Shown here: piece by piece, positions 9,131 to 17,068 of the stretch
How positions within the stretch are numbered: position 1 is the stretch's first letter
How the letters are laid out: every line of letters starts with the position of its first letter
NCBI RefSeq assembly: GCF_030811715.1
Contig: NZ_JAUSRH010000007.1
Span: forward strand, 124,001-188,000
Reading direction: 5' to 3'
DNA length: 64,000 nt
Origin: Sinomonas atrocyanea
GTDB lineage: Bacteria; Actinomycetota; Actinomycetes; Actinomycetales; Micrococcaceae
Program-made: the position numbers and the translations under genes
Notes under the pieces: model-generated
Database searches by the model: none
What the model saw: only the letters and a program-made list of their open reading frames with translations
What the model was told of the DNA's origin: nothing

Positions 9131-9430
9131 AGGTTGGGCGACCCTCTTCCCGTCCTCGAGCACCACGGCTCCGCCCCTTGGGTTGAGGGACGCTGCACGC
9201 TGCCCGAGGACCCACTCGGCGGCGAGGTCCCCATCATCGCTCTCGAGGCGCAGCGCCTCGAGCCCGACCTTCCCGCTGAGGAAGTCCTTGCTCAGCGGCG
9301 GGCGATCATAGGGACGGTGCCGCTCCTCGCCGATCAGGATGAGCCGACCGTCGAATCCCTCAGCTCGCGCTGCGCGGGCGGCGGAGAGTCCTGCGAGGGA
9401 CGAGCCTACGACGGCGAGAGTCTTCATCAT
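9131..9430 (-). pseudogene. Ferredoxin-reductase-like FAD oxidoreductase, N-terminal fragment
   Basis: From ATG 9430 the frame encodes KTLAVVGSSLAGLSAARAAR, a FAD-binding fold, then LILIGEERHRPYDRPPLSK, the hallmark of NAD(P)H:ferredoxin/rubredoxin reductases, continuing to VVLEDGKRV. About 100 residues remain of the usual 400; after a run of ten G the sequence becomes unrelated. It has its own upstream control region (B) matching that of betA. A reductase of this type would serve a Rieske or cytochrome P450 demethylase, for example in glycine betaine breakdown. This is a relic, not a functional enzyme. Confidence 0.75.
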
Positions 9431-9463
9431 GCTCCTGACATGAGCGGAACTGCGGCGAATCAA

Positions 9464-9630
9464 TTGCGTTTGATGCAACTGGTTTCGATATGCACAACAG
9501 TGAGCGACGCCACAGACCGCCGTCAAGAGTTTTTTGAAAGGTCAGAAAGATGGCGCGCAGGCGAAACGCGCGTACTCGCGAGTAGGGCGTTGACGGCGCC
9601 AACCCGGGAATCTAGGGTGTTGATATATCA
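9464..9630 (+). promoter_or_regulatory. Control region B: paralogue of the betA control region
   Basis: Palindrome-like TTGCGTTTGATGCAA (9464-9478), then on the minus strand CACTGT and TTGACG 18 bp apart reading toward the reductase relic, and on the plus strand TTGACG (9590-9595), 17 bp, TAGGGT (9613-9618), followed by GATATATCAG. Order and spacing match control region A, including GCACAACAGTG and GTCAGAA blocks. The rightward promoter now serves the 74-residue protein at 9668. Confidence 0.6.
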
Positions 9631-9667
9631 GATGCATACGAGGGATTCGACAGGGTGGTGGCCTGCG

Positions 9668-9892
9668 ATGAAGCGGACCAGTGCACTCAAGACGCACAAC
9701 GGGCGGGGCCAGCGCGAAGACTGGTCCCGCCTCATCGGCCGCACCGTGGAGGTCTGGCTCGAGGGCCAGCTCGTGGCCACGGGCGAGGTCGAGCAGGCAA
9801 CGGCGGACGACTCGGTCCTCTGGCTCGCGCCGTGGGGAGTCCAGCGCCGCAAGCTCTACGACAAGTGGGGCGGATACTCGGTCTGGGCCTGA
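9668..9892 (+). CDS. Small conserved-looking hypothetical protein (74 aa)
   Basis: 74-residue soluble protein of unknown function, starting MKRTSALKTHNGRG and ending KLYDKWGGYSVWA. The middle (LIGRTVEVWLEGQLVATGEVE ... DSVLWLAPWGVQRRKL) alternates hydrophobic and polar residues like a small beta-barrel. It is the first gene downstream of the rightward promoter of control region B; AGGGTGG lies before the ATG. Codon use matches the neighbourhood, so it is probably real. No family recognised. Confidence 0.65.
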   Translation: MKRTSALKTHNGRGQREDWSRLIGRTVEVWLEGQLVATGEVEQATADDSVLWLAPWGVQRRKLYDKWGGYSVWA

Positions 9893-9965
9893 CCGCTCCG
9901 ACCGCGTGCAGACCCCGCCCCTCCACCTTTTGCGCAATGGCCGGCCGGCAGTAGGGTCACCGTTC

Positions 9966-10301
9966 ATGGGGCAGAGGTCTCCTGGGTACGGCCGCGGTCC
10001 CGCACCGGGCCCGCGGCCCGGGTTCACCGGCAGCGGCTTCGGCGCGGGAATCGTCGCGGGCGCCGCCGTCCTCTTCATTGTCTACGGGGCGATCCTCGCC
10101 GCCGTCGGCACGCGTGGCGGCATCGGCACGCTCGCCTTCCTGCCGGCGTCCCTCTACCTCGCCGGGGCGCTCGTGCTCGCCATCCGCAAGGGTCCGTACC
10201 GAATCCTCGGGGCGGGCCTCCTCGTCGGCCTGGGGGTGTGGCTGTTCCTCGGCGGCGAAATCTGGCTCTCCATGCTTGCCCAGAGCGGCGGCATCGCCTG
10301 A
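9966..10301 (+). CDS. Small Pro/Gly-leader membrane protein (111 aa)
   Basis: 111 residues: a Gly/Pro/Arg-rich leader of about 25 residues, then three to four hydrophobic segments (for example IVAGAAVLFIVYGAILAAVG and LGAGLLVGLGVWLFLGGEIW). TAGGGT eight bases before the ATG and no ribosome site suggest a leaderless message. The last segments resemble the end of the protein at 14033-14407 (FGAGLLIAIGAWILIGAGLC), so the two are probably paralogues. Function unknown. Confidence 0.75.
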   Translation: MGQRSPGYGRGPAPGPRPGFTGSGFGAGIVAGAAVLFIVYGAILAAVGTRGGIGTLAFLPASLYLAGALVLAIRKGPYRILGAGLLVGLGVWLFLGGEIWLSMLAQSGGIA

Positions 10302-10355
10302 AACCCTGTGCCGGCAGGGGTCCCCAGAAAGCTACTCGTTGGTAACCTAGGTCAC

Positions 10356-11177
10356 ATGTACCGAGGAACCCGCCTGCGCGGCGCACGCATTCTGATCACT
10401 GGAGGAGCATCCGGAATCGGCCGGCTCATGGCCCTCGAGGCAGCCCGGCGGGGCGCCGAGGTGGTGGTCTGGGACCTCTCGGACGACGGCGGCGCGGCGG
10501 TTGCCGCGGAGATCGTCGCCGCCGGGGGCCTCGCCAGCTCGTACGCCGTCGACGTCACGGACGCCGCCCGGGTCACCGCAGCGGCCCGCGAGACGGGGGA
10601 CGTCGACGTGCTTGTCAACAACGCGGGCGTCGTGGCCGGAAAGCCCCTGCTCGAGGCGACCGAGGACTCCATCCGGCGCACCTTCGAGGTCAACACGCTG
10701 GCGCTCTACTGGGTGACGCGCGCGTTCCTGCCGGGCATGGTGGCGCGCCGGCGCGGCACCGTGGCGACCATCGCGAGCGCGGCGGGCCTGATCGGCGTCG
10801 CCCGCCAGACGGACTACTCGGCCTCCAAGTTCGCCGCGCTGGGCTTCACCGAGTCGCTGCGCGCCGAGCTCCGCGCCGAGGGGCACGGGGTCGGGACGCT
10901 CGTGGTCTGCCCTTACTACATCAACACGGGCATGTTCGCCGGCGTCGAGACCCGCTTCCCGCTGCTGCTGCCGATCCTCGAGGAGCAGGAGGTGGCGCTG
11001 AAGGTCATCGACGGGATCGAGTCCGGGCGGGAGCAGATCGTGCTGCCGCCGTTCGCCCGGCTCGTGCCGCTCATGCGGGCACTGCCCACACGGGCGTTCG
11101 ATCGGCTGGCCGACTTCTTCGGGATCAACCGGGGTATGGACCACTTCGTGGGGCGGGTGCCGCAGAAGACCCGCTGA
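10356..11177 (+). CDS. Short-chain dehydrogenase/reductase, lipid-type SDR
   Basis: 273-residue classical SDR. The NAD(P)-binding motif TGGASGIG is at 15-22, NNAG at 88-91, and the catalytic pair is Tyr154/Lys158 in YSASK. The C-terminal extension (PTRAFDRLADFFGINRGMDHFVGR) and substrate region resemble human DHRS3/SDR16C retinol or long-chain alcohol dehydrogenases. That would suit an oxidoreductase acting on a lipophilic alcohol near the membrane. The start lies seven bases after a TAACCT box without a ribosome site. It is followed 71 bp later by the Lgt-like gene. Confidence 0.87.
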   Translation: MYRGTRLRGARILITGGASGIGRLMALEAARRGAEVVVWDLSDDGGAAVAAEIVAAGGLASSYAVDVTDAARVTAAARETGDVDVLVNNAGVVAGKPLLEATEDSIRRTFEVNTLALYWVTRAFLPGMVARRRGTVATIASAAGLIGVARQTDYSASKFAALGFTESLRAELRAEGHGVGTLVVCPYYINTGMFAGVETRFPLLLPILEEQEVALKVIDGIESGREQIVLPPFARLVPLMRALPTRAFDRLADFFGINRGMDHFVGRVPQKTR

Positions 11178-11248
11178 GCGCGAGGACAGTTGTCCACATA
11201 GGCGTGCGTCGCCGCACCGTGCAGCGCTTTCCCGCCTAGGGTGGGGCC

Positions 11249-12016
11249 ATGACCTGGGGGTTGCCGTATGCGGGGAACGGTGTGGTCCACGGCGTGCTCA
11301 TGGGCTTGGGCATCGGCGCGGCGCTGGTGTTCTACGCCTTGGAGAAGCGCCGCCGCAGCCTGGACGATCCGCGCCTGTGGGCCCTCGCAGGGTTTGCGGT
11401 GGCCTTCGGCGCGATCGGCTCGCGCATCACGTGGGACCCGACCCGCTCGATCTCCCCGGTCGACTGGTGGACCGAGGGAGACCGCAGCGTGCTCGCCGGC
11501 CTCGTGGGGGCCTGGGTGGGCGTGCACCTCGGCAAGCGGCTCCTGGGCTACCGGGAGTCCACCGGGGACCTGTTCGCCCCGGCCGTGGCGCTCGCCATGG
11601 CCATCGGCCGGATCGGGTGCCTGCTCACCGAGCTCCCCGGCACGCCCACGGGCGGCGGCTGGGGCATCGCCCTCACCCCGCAGCAGGCGGCGATGTTCGG
11701 CGCGCCGGCCCGGGTCGGGCTCCATCCTTCCTTTGCGTACGAGATCGTGTTCCACGCGGCTGCCTTCGCCCTCATGATCCGGTACCGGGGGCGCGTGCGG
11801 CGCTCCGGGGACCTCTTTGTCCTCTATGTCTCGGCGTACGCCCTCTTCCGCTTCGCCGTCGAGTTCGTGCGCGGCAACGAGGACCTCTGGCTCGGCATGA
11901 GCCGGCCGCAGTGGTTCCTCCTCGCGATGCTGCCCCTGCTCGCGTGGCGGGTGTGGAAGCTCTTCGCCGGCAGCCCGCGCACCCAGAGCATCCACCCGAC
12001 AGGAGCACCGAGATGA
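11249..12016 (+). CDS. Divergent prolipoprotein diacylglyceryl transferase-like membrane protein
   Basis: 255-residue membrane protein of the Lgt superfamily with about seven membrane spans. It keeps GRIG (canonical GRIGNFIN) and HPSFAYE (canonical HPSQLYE), but the Asn after GRIG is Cys, and the His of the usual HGG motif is absent (SVLAGLVGAWVG). Those residues are important for acyl transfer in E. coli Lgt, so this is not a standard lipoprotein Lgt. Its stop overlaps the start of a radical SAM gene (ATGA), implying a joint task, probably on membrane lipids. TAGGGT six bases before the ATG suggests a leaderless message. Confidence 0.8.
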   Translation: MTWGLPYAGNGVVHGVLMGLGIGAALVFYALEKRRRSLDDPRLWALAGFAVAFGAIGSRITWDPTRSISPVDWWTEGDRSVLAGLVGAWVGVHLGKRLLGYRESTGDLFAPAVALAMAIGRIGCLLTELPGTPTGGGWGIALTPQQAAMFGAPARVGLHPSFAYEIVFHAAAFALMIRYRGRVRRSGDLFVLYVSAYALFRFAVEFVRGNEDLWLGMSRPQWFLLAMLPLLAWRVWKLFAGSPRTQSIHPTGAPR

Positions 12017-13635
12017 GCCCCTCTCCACCGCGCCGCGCTCCGCTGGGCCCCGGCCAGCCGCTGCGCGGCGACCGGATCCACCGGTACGTCACGGCCTTCT
12101 GCCCCGAGTGCCATGAGGAGAACCCGCCGCTCGCGCAGGTCCGCCGGCTCGCCGGAGCCCTCATGGTCCGCGACGACCGGGTGTGGCTCGAGCGCGGCTG
12201 CCCCGACCACGGACTCGTGCGGACCCTCTATGACGAATCCCCCGAGATCCTCGCCTACCTGGAGAAGTGGCAGGCGCCGACCAAGCAGCACGTCCCGGAT
12301 ATGGCGCCCAACTTCCGGCCCGTGCCCGAGGCCTACGCCTTCGGGCTGCCCGCCATGCAGACGCAGCACACGTGCATCCTGCTCCAGGACGTGATCGAAC
12401 ACTGCAACCTGCGCTGCCCCACCTGCTTCACGGCGTCCGGACCCCAGCTGCAGGGCGTCGCCCCGCTCGAGGAGGTCCTCGCGAACGTGGACACGCGTCT
12501 GGCCCGGGAGAACGGGCGGCTCGACGTGCTCATGCTCTCGGGCGGCGAGCCCACCCTGTACCCCCAGCTGGCGGAGCTGCTCGAGGAGCTCGTGGCGCGC
12601 CCGATCGTGCGGATCATGGTCAACAGCAACGGGGTGCTGATCGCCCAGGACGACGCCCTGCTCTCGATCCTGGAGCGGCACCGCGAGCGCGTGGAGGTCT
12701 ACCTGCAGTACGACGGGCCGTCGAGGGAGACCTCTGTCCACCACCGCGGCGGCGACCTCACCCGCATCAAGGACGCCGCGATCTCGCGCCTCTCGACGGC
12801 CGGGGTGTTCACGACCCTCACCATGACCGCCGCGCTCGGCGTCAACGACGGAGAGATCGGCGATGTGGTGATGCGCGCGCTCGAGACACCGTTCATGGGC
12901 GGCGTGGCCCTCCAGCCGGTCTTCGGCTCGGGCCGCGGCCACGGCATCGACCCCGCGGACCGCCTCACCCACGGCGGCGTCCTGGCGCGCCTCGAGGAGC
13001 AGACCGGCGGAGTGGTCTCATGGCATGACCTCACCGCACTGCCGTGCTCGCACCCGCACTGCGCGTCCGTCGGCTACATGCTCAAGGACGATTCGGGGGT
13101 CTGGCGGTCGCTCACCCAGCTCGTCGGCCACGACCGGCTGCTGTCATGGCTCGAGCTCGACCCGGACTCGCTTGCCAACCGGATCGCCGACAGCTCGCTG
13201 CCGCTCGGCATGCGCTCCATCATGAAGTCCTCGCTGCTGGACCTGCTCAGCGAGCAGTCCTCCCTCTCGCACCCGAGCACGGCCGAGCTGTGGAAGAACA
13301 TCTGCACCCAGTGCGACCTCGGCATCGGCACCCTCACCACGCTCGCGGCCGGCTCGCTCCCGGGCCAGCACCAGCGGCTGAGGAAGCTCTTGGCCGAGCG
13401 GGTCACCCGCATCACGGTCAAGCCGTTCATGGACATCTCGACCATGATCGAGGAACGGCTCATGCAGTGCTGCGTCCACGTGGGCACCAAGAGCGATGAC
13501 GGCGCCCACCAGTGCGCCCCGTTCTGCGCCGTGCAGGCGTGGCCGCAGCTCGCACGGCAGCGGATGAGCAGCGCCACGGGGGTCCCCCTGCCGCGGGCCC
13601 TCCCCCGGGAGCCTCTGCCGCTGGAGGTGCTGTGA
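12013..13635 (+). CDS. Radical SAM protein with Tes/MJ0619-like cysteine layout
   Basis: 540 residues. An N-terminal rubredoxin-like Cys set (CPEC at 30-33, and RGCPDHG with Cys63) precedes the radical SAM motif CNLRCPTC (Cys131, 135, 138) and GGEPTLYP. The C-terminal third adds more Cys groups (CSHPHC, CTQC, QCC, CAPFC), room for auxiliary iron-sulfur clusters. This order matches the family of archaeal tetraether lipid synthase (Tes, MJ0619), which joins lipid tails by carbon radical coupling. It is coupled to the Lgt-like gene before it (ATGA) and the small membrane protein after it (GTGA). A lipid substrate is inference; a pterin or peptide substrate remains possible. Confidence 0.85.
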   Translation: MSPSPPRRAPLGPGQPLRGDRIHRYVTAFCPECHEENPPLAQVRRLAGALMVRDDRVWLERGCPDHGLVRTLYDESPEILAYLEKWQAPTKQHVPDMAPNFRPVPEAYAFGLPAMQTQHTCILLQDVIEHCNLRCPTCFTASGPQLQGVAPLEEVLANVDTRLARENGRLDVLMLSGGEPTLYPQLAELLEELVARPIVRIMVNSNGVLIAQDDALLSILERHRERVEVYLQYDGPSRETSVHHRGGDLTRIKDAAISRLSTAGVFTTLTMTAALGVNDGEIGDVVMRALETPFMGGVALQPVFGSGRGHGIDPADRLTHGGVLARLEEQTGGVVSWHDLTALPCSHPHCASVGYMLKDDSGVWRSLTQLVGHDRLLSWLELDPDSLANRIADSSLPLGMRSIMKSSLLDLLSEQSSLSHPSTAELWKNICTQCDLGIGTLTTLAAGSLPGQHQRLRKLLAERVTRITVKPFMDISTMIEERLMQCCVHVGTKSDDGAHQCAPFCAVQAWPQLARQRMSSATGVPLPRALPREPLPLEVL

Positions 13636-14036
13636 GCGGCGAGGAGGACGCACGGCGCATCGCCTCCGGGCCGCTCCCCTCCAAGCTGGTGGGCGGCGCG
13701 GCAGATGCGGCTGCGCACGACGGCGCGCGGCCGGCGTCGTCCGGCCACTCGCCCCGGGAGGGCGGCGGCGACGGCGAGGGGGAGGCCGCGTTCGACCCGT
13801 TGCGGCTGTGCATCTTCGCGACGATTGCCCTGCTCGGCTGGCTCGCCGGCCCCGTGGCGCTCGTGGTGTTCGCCGCCGTGGGGTTCCTCGGCTACTGGAG
13901 GGCGCGGCGGGCCGGCCTGACCAGGTCAAAGTGCTACCTGCGCGACACGAGGCTCGTGCTCGCCTACCTTGCGGCGCTCACCGCCGCCGGGCTGTGGGGC
14001 ATCTACTCGCTGCTGACCCGAGGGGGACTCCTGTGA
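13632..14036 (+). CDS. Small membrane protein coupled to the radical SAM gene (134 aa)
   Basis: 134 residues: a polar leader of about 55 residues rich in Gly, Ala and acidic residues, then hydrophobic segments near 62-95 (LCIFATIALLGWLAG, VALVVFAAVGFLGYW) and at the end (LVLAYLAALTAAGLWGIYSLL), with a basic cytoplasmic loop between. The GTG start overlaps the radical SAM stop (GTGA) and has GGAGG five bases upstream. Always-coupled position suggests a partner or anchor for the radical SAM enzyme. No family recognised. Confidence 0.75.
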   Translation: MSGEEDARRIASGPLPSKLVGGAADAAAHDGARPASSGHSPREGGGDGEGEAAFDPLRLCIFATIALLGWLAGPVALVVFAAVGFLGYWRARRAGLTRSKCYLRDTRLVLAYLAALTAAGLWGIYSLLTRGGLL

Positions 14037-14407
14037 GCAACCGACCGCCCGGCTGGGGCCCGCCTTCCTACCCGCCGCCCCAGCAGCCCGGCTGGCCGCC
14101 GCAGCCGCCGCCCTATCCCCCGCCCCGGAGAGGGGGCGGCTCCATCGTGGGCGGGCTCTTCGCGGGGATCGGCGCCCTCGCCCTCCTCTTCGGCCTCTCG
14201 GTGGCTCTGGGCAGCATCCGCTGGGTGCCGGGCTACCTCGGCTTCCTGCTGTTCCTCGGGTATGTGGCCGGGGCGATCGTCCTCACCGTGCGGCCGGCGA
14301 CGATGCGCTTCGGCGCCGGCCTGCTGATTGCCATCGGCGCGTGGATCCTCATCGGCGCCGGCCTCTGCGTGGCCGCCCTGGTCGTGTTGCCCGCGCTGTT
14401 CCGCTAG
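14033..14407 (+). CDS. Proline-rich-leader small membrane protein (124 aa)
   Basis: 124 residues: Pro/Gly/Tyr-rich leader (about 1-38, with PQQPGWPPQPPPYPPP) followed by three to four membrane segments. The GTG start overlaps the previous stop (GTGA), making it the fourth gene of the lgt-like/radical SAM operon. The C-terminal part resembles the 111-residue protein at 9966, as does the Pro-rich leader, a style often used in actinobacteria for protein-protein contact at the membrane. It ends 6 bp from the convergent secreted-protein gene. Confidence 0.75.
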   Translation: MSNRPPGWGPPSYPPPQQPGWPPQPPPYPPPRRGGGSIVGGLFAGIGALALLFGLSVALGSIRWVPGYLGFLLFLGYVAGAIVLTVRPATMRFGAGLLIAIGAWILIGAGLCVAALVVLPALFR

Positions 14408-14413
14408 CGCGGC

Positions 14414-16573
14414 TCAGAAGCCGGTGGCCGCCCCGTCTGTGAACTGCTCGGCGACGCCGTACCCGTCCACATCCCTCGGCGGGGTCGTCGAATCGGGGAT
14501 GAACCCAGGCTTCCCGGCGCTGACGTTGTTGTTCGCCTGCCCGGAATTCAGCGTTCCGAGGGTGATCGTCAGGGTGGTCTCCGTCGCGTTGAGCTGCAGC
14601 GTCGCAGCGAAGACGAGGGGGCCCGCTCCAGAGCCATTGCTCTTCGCGTAGTTCGCCCCGAGCGGGACCGTCCCGAAGGGCGAACCGCAGCCTGACGTGA
14701 TGTCGAGCGTGTCGAGCGGGTTCGGGGACGCGACGGTCGTGGAGATCCTGGCCGTGACGTTCGCGCTCCACAGGGATCCGGTCTGCGTCAGCCCGCAGAG
14801 GGAGCTGGGGTTCATGGGGCCACTGAAGGTGATCGTCACCTTGTCACCCTGCGCCGCCTTGCCGCTGCCGGGGTTGCCGCCCCCATTCGTGAGCTGCACG
14901 GACGTGACGCCAGGAAGGATCCTCCCGGGGGCCGTGCCGATCGACGAGTTCCCGTAGGCATCCGTTGCCTTCGCCGAGAGGGTCAACGCCCCGGACGCCA
15001 ATGCGCTGAGATTGGCCTGGGCAGTCCAAATGCCCGCCGGACTCGAAGTGTTGATGGTGACGGTCTTGTTGGCGGAATCGGTCACCATGATGACGAGCGA
15101 AACCCCTGCCTCCGCGGTGCCGGAAATCGTCCAGGACGATGTCTTGCTGCTCGGAATCTGCCCCGTTCCCGCAGTGAAGGAGGGCGTCGTGGTGGTCGCC
15201 TTCTTCGTCCCGGCCGCGGTCACCGCAGCTCCGGAATTCCCGGCCCGGTCAATTGCCCCGGCCGTGTAGGTCAGCGGACCGTCACTGAGCGATGCCAGAT
15301 TGAGGGCGGTGACCGACCATGCACCGGAGGCGTCCGCCGTTGCTGTCCCCGGGACCGTGTGGACGGCGCCGGCATCGGAGACGCTGAGCGAAATCGCTGC
15401 GCCCGGCTCTGCCGTGCCGCCGACTGACATTGAGGCGACGTTCGCCGACGTCACAGTGGAGGGCTGCGTGATCGTGGTCCCCGTCGGGGCCTTGGTGTCC
15501 TTGGTCGACGTCGCCGTCGCCGCCGGGCTCACGTTGCCCGCGGCGTCCTGGGCGGTCGCGGTGAACGTGACCGTTCCGTCGGCCAGGCCGGAGAGGTTGA
15601 GGTTGGTCACGGTCCAGGACCCGTTCGACTGGGCGGTGGCCGTGGCCGGGGCCATGGTGTGCCCCGCGCCGTCGGACGCCGCGAGCGTCACGGTGCTGCC
15701 GGCCTCGGCGGTCCCGGACACGGACACGGTGCCGCCCGCGCTGGCCGCGTTGATGTAGGTGGGCACCACGAGGCTCGGGGTGCCCGGCGCCTGGGTGTCG
15801 ATCCTGATCGTGAGCGACTGGCTGACCGAGGCGTTCCCTGCCACATCGGTCGCGGAGTAGGTGAGCTTGTGGCCGCCGTCACCGGCCACCGGGACCGAGG
15901 CGCTCGTGCCCGCGACCGTGGCTGGCTGGCCGGCGTCGAGCGAGTAGGTGAGGGACGCGACGCCGCTGCCGCCGGCATTGTCCTGCGCCGCGAGCGTGAC
16001 GACCACCGGGGTCGTGCTGTTGTAGCCGGCCGCGTTGGGCGTGGGCGAGACCGAGGCCGATACGGTCGGAGCCGAGGCGTCCGCGAGCGCGGCTCCGCTC
16101 CGAGCGCTCTCGGCCCCGGACCAATTCCCGAGCAGCGGGGTGACTGCGTAGTACCAAGTCCCGTTGGGGACGGCGGACTCGGTGCATGAGCCGGTGGTCA
16201 CGACCCCGGCGCAGCCGCCGGTTGCCTGGACGGGCGCGCCCCCGGTCGCGGCGCCGTACCGGCGCACGGTGTAGCCAGACACGGCGCGGCCGCCCGCCGT
16301 CGTGCTTGCCGTCCACGCGAGGGCGACGCTCGCCTGCGTGGCGCGGGCGGACGGCGTGGAGCCCTGCTGGAGCGTGTCCGCGACGGCGAGTCCGTCCGGC
16401 GCGGTGGAGCTGGCCTGCCAGTAGGCGAAGGCCGCGGCGCCGCCGGTGACCACGAGGAGGAGGGCCGCGAACGCCGCCCAGCCGCGCCGCAGGGCGTGCC
16501 GGAGGGCGTGCCGGAGGCGGGTGGCCCGGGCCTGGCGGAGCCCGCGGGCGGGGCGGGGCTGGGTGACGGTCAC
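14414..16573 (-). CDS. Large secreted protein with Ig-like repeats and SipW-type signal
   Basis: 719 residues. A basic leader is followed by a hydrophobic stretch ending GGAAAFAYWQASS, the pattern of SipW-type (TasA/camelysin-like) signals. A fibronectin-III-like region (about 75-165) precedes four to five bacterial Ig-like repeats, each near 90 residues and containing variants of DGxxTFTATAQDAAGN and GTAEAGSTVTL. The end has a further beta-rich domain with paired Cys. No sortase motif is visible. The GTG start overlaps the preceding stop (GTGA). Probably a surface or matrix protein. Confidence 0.8.
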   Translation of the reverse strand: MTVTQPRPARGLRQARATRLRHALRHALRRGWAAFAALLLVVTGGAAAFAYWQASSTAPDGLAVADTLQQGSTPSARATQASVALAWTASTTAGGRAVSGYTVRRYGAATGGAPVQATGGCAGVVTTGSCTESAVPNGTWYYAVTPLLGNWSGAESARSGAALADASAPTVSASVSPTPNAAGYNSTTPVVVTLAAQDNAGGSGVASLTYSLDAGQPATVAGTSASVPVAGDGGHKLTYSATDVAGNASVSQSLTIRIDTQAPGTPSLVVPTYINAASAGGTVSVSGTAEAGSTVTLAASDGAGHTMAPATATAQSNGSWTVTNLNLSGLADGTVTFTATAQDAAGNVSPAATATSTKDTKAPTGTTITQPSTVTSANVASMSVGGTAEPGAAISLSVSDAGAVHTVPGTATADASGAWSVTALNLASLSDGPLTYTAGAIDRAGNSGAAVTAAGTKKATTTTPSFTAGTGQIPSSKTSSWTISGTAEAGVSLVIMVTDSANKTVTINTSSPAGIWTAQANLSALASGALTLSAKATDAYGNSSIGTAPGRILPGVTSVQLTNGGGNPGSGKAAQGDKVTITFSGPMNPSSLCGLTQTGSLWSANVTARISTTVASPNPLDTLDITSGCGSPFGTVPLGANYAKSNGSGAGPLVFAATLQLNATETTLTITLGTLNSGQANNNVSAGKPGFIPDSTTPPRDVDGYGVAEQFTDGAATGF

Positions 16574-17067
16574 TTGCGCACCTCAAGGGTCAGCGGGATG
16601 CGGAACGAGGCGCCTTGGCACCCGGGGTCTGAAGCGAGGCTCATCGCGATCGCGCCCGGGAGGACCACGGTGAGGCTCCCGTTGGCGGGGACCGTGACGG
16701 TTGGCGTCAGCGGTGCGGCCGGGTCTTGGAACGTGATGCCCGTGGCCACGCACTGGGGGTGCGCGGCGTCCGCGGTGGCGGCGCCGGCCGAAGACACGCG
16801 GTAGAGCTGTACCGCGTACGGGTTGGGGTTGGCGACGCGGACGGCGGCGTCCGCACTGCCGCCCGGGGAGATCGGCTGCTGTCCGGCGGCGGGCTGCGCG
16901 AGGGCCTGCGTGCTGAGGACCTGGAGCTGGCCCGCGGTCTGCAACCCAGATCCGGAACCGGAGGTGGCCCAGTACGCCGAGGCCGCTGCGCCGCCGGCAA
17001 GGACGAGTGCAGTGGCGGCTGCCGCGACGGCGGCCGGCCGGCGTGTGAGCTGCGAGATTGTTCCCAT
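16570..17067 (-). CDS. Secreted protein with SipW-type signal (165 aa)
   Basis: 165 residues with signal ALVLAGGAAASAYWATSGSGSG, the alternate signal type processed by SipW-like peptidases. The mature part is a beta-rich domain ending SDPGCQGASFRIPLTLEVRK; the C-x-G-A-S/T pattern near the end recurs in the two proteins encoded upstream. GGGGGAAC precedes the ATG. It begins one base after the upstream gene and overlaps the downstream one, so all are cotranscribed. Confidence 0.8.
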   Translation of the reverse strand: MGTISQLTRRPAAVAAAATALVLAGGAAASAYWATSGSGSGLQTAGQLQVLSTQALAQPAAGQQPISPGGSADAAVRVANPNPYAVQLYRVSSAGAATADAAHPQCVATGITFQDPAAPLTPTVTVPANGSLTVVLPGAIAMSLASDPGCQGASFRIPLTLEVRK

Positions 17068-17068
17068 C

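Noticed and set aside
8683-9186. Plus-strand 167-codon frame across the relic region
   Set aside because: It crosses both control-region elements and the G10 run, lacks a ribosome site and resembles nothing; more likely chance.
11249-12016. Standard lipoprotein Lgt
   Set aside because: The Asn after GRIG and the His of the HGG motif are missing, and the gene is tied to a radical SAM enzyme; kept as Lgt-like only.
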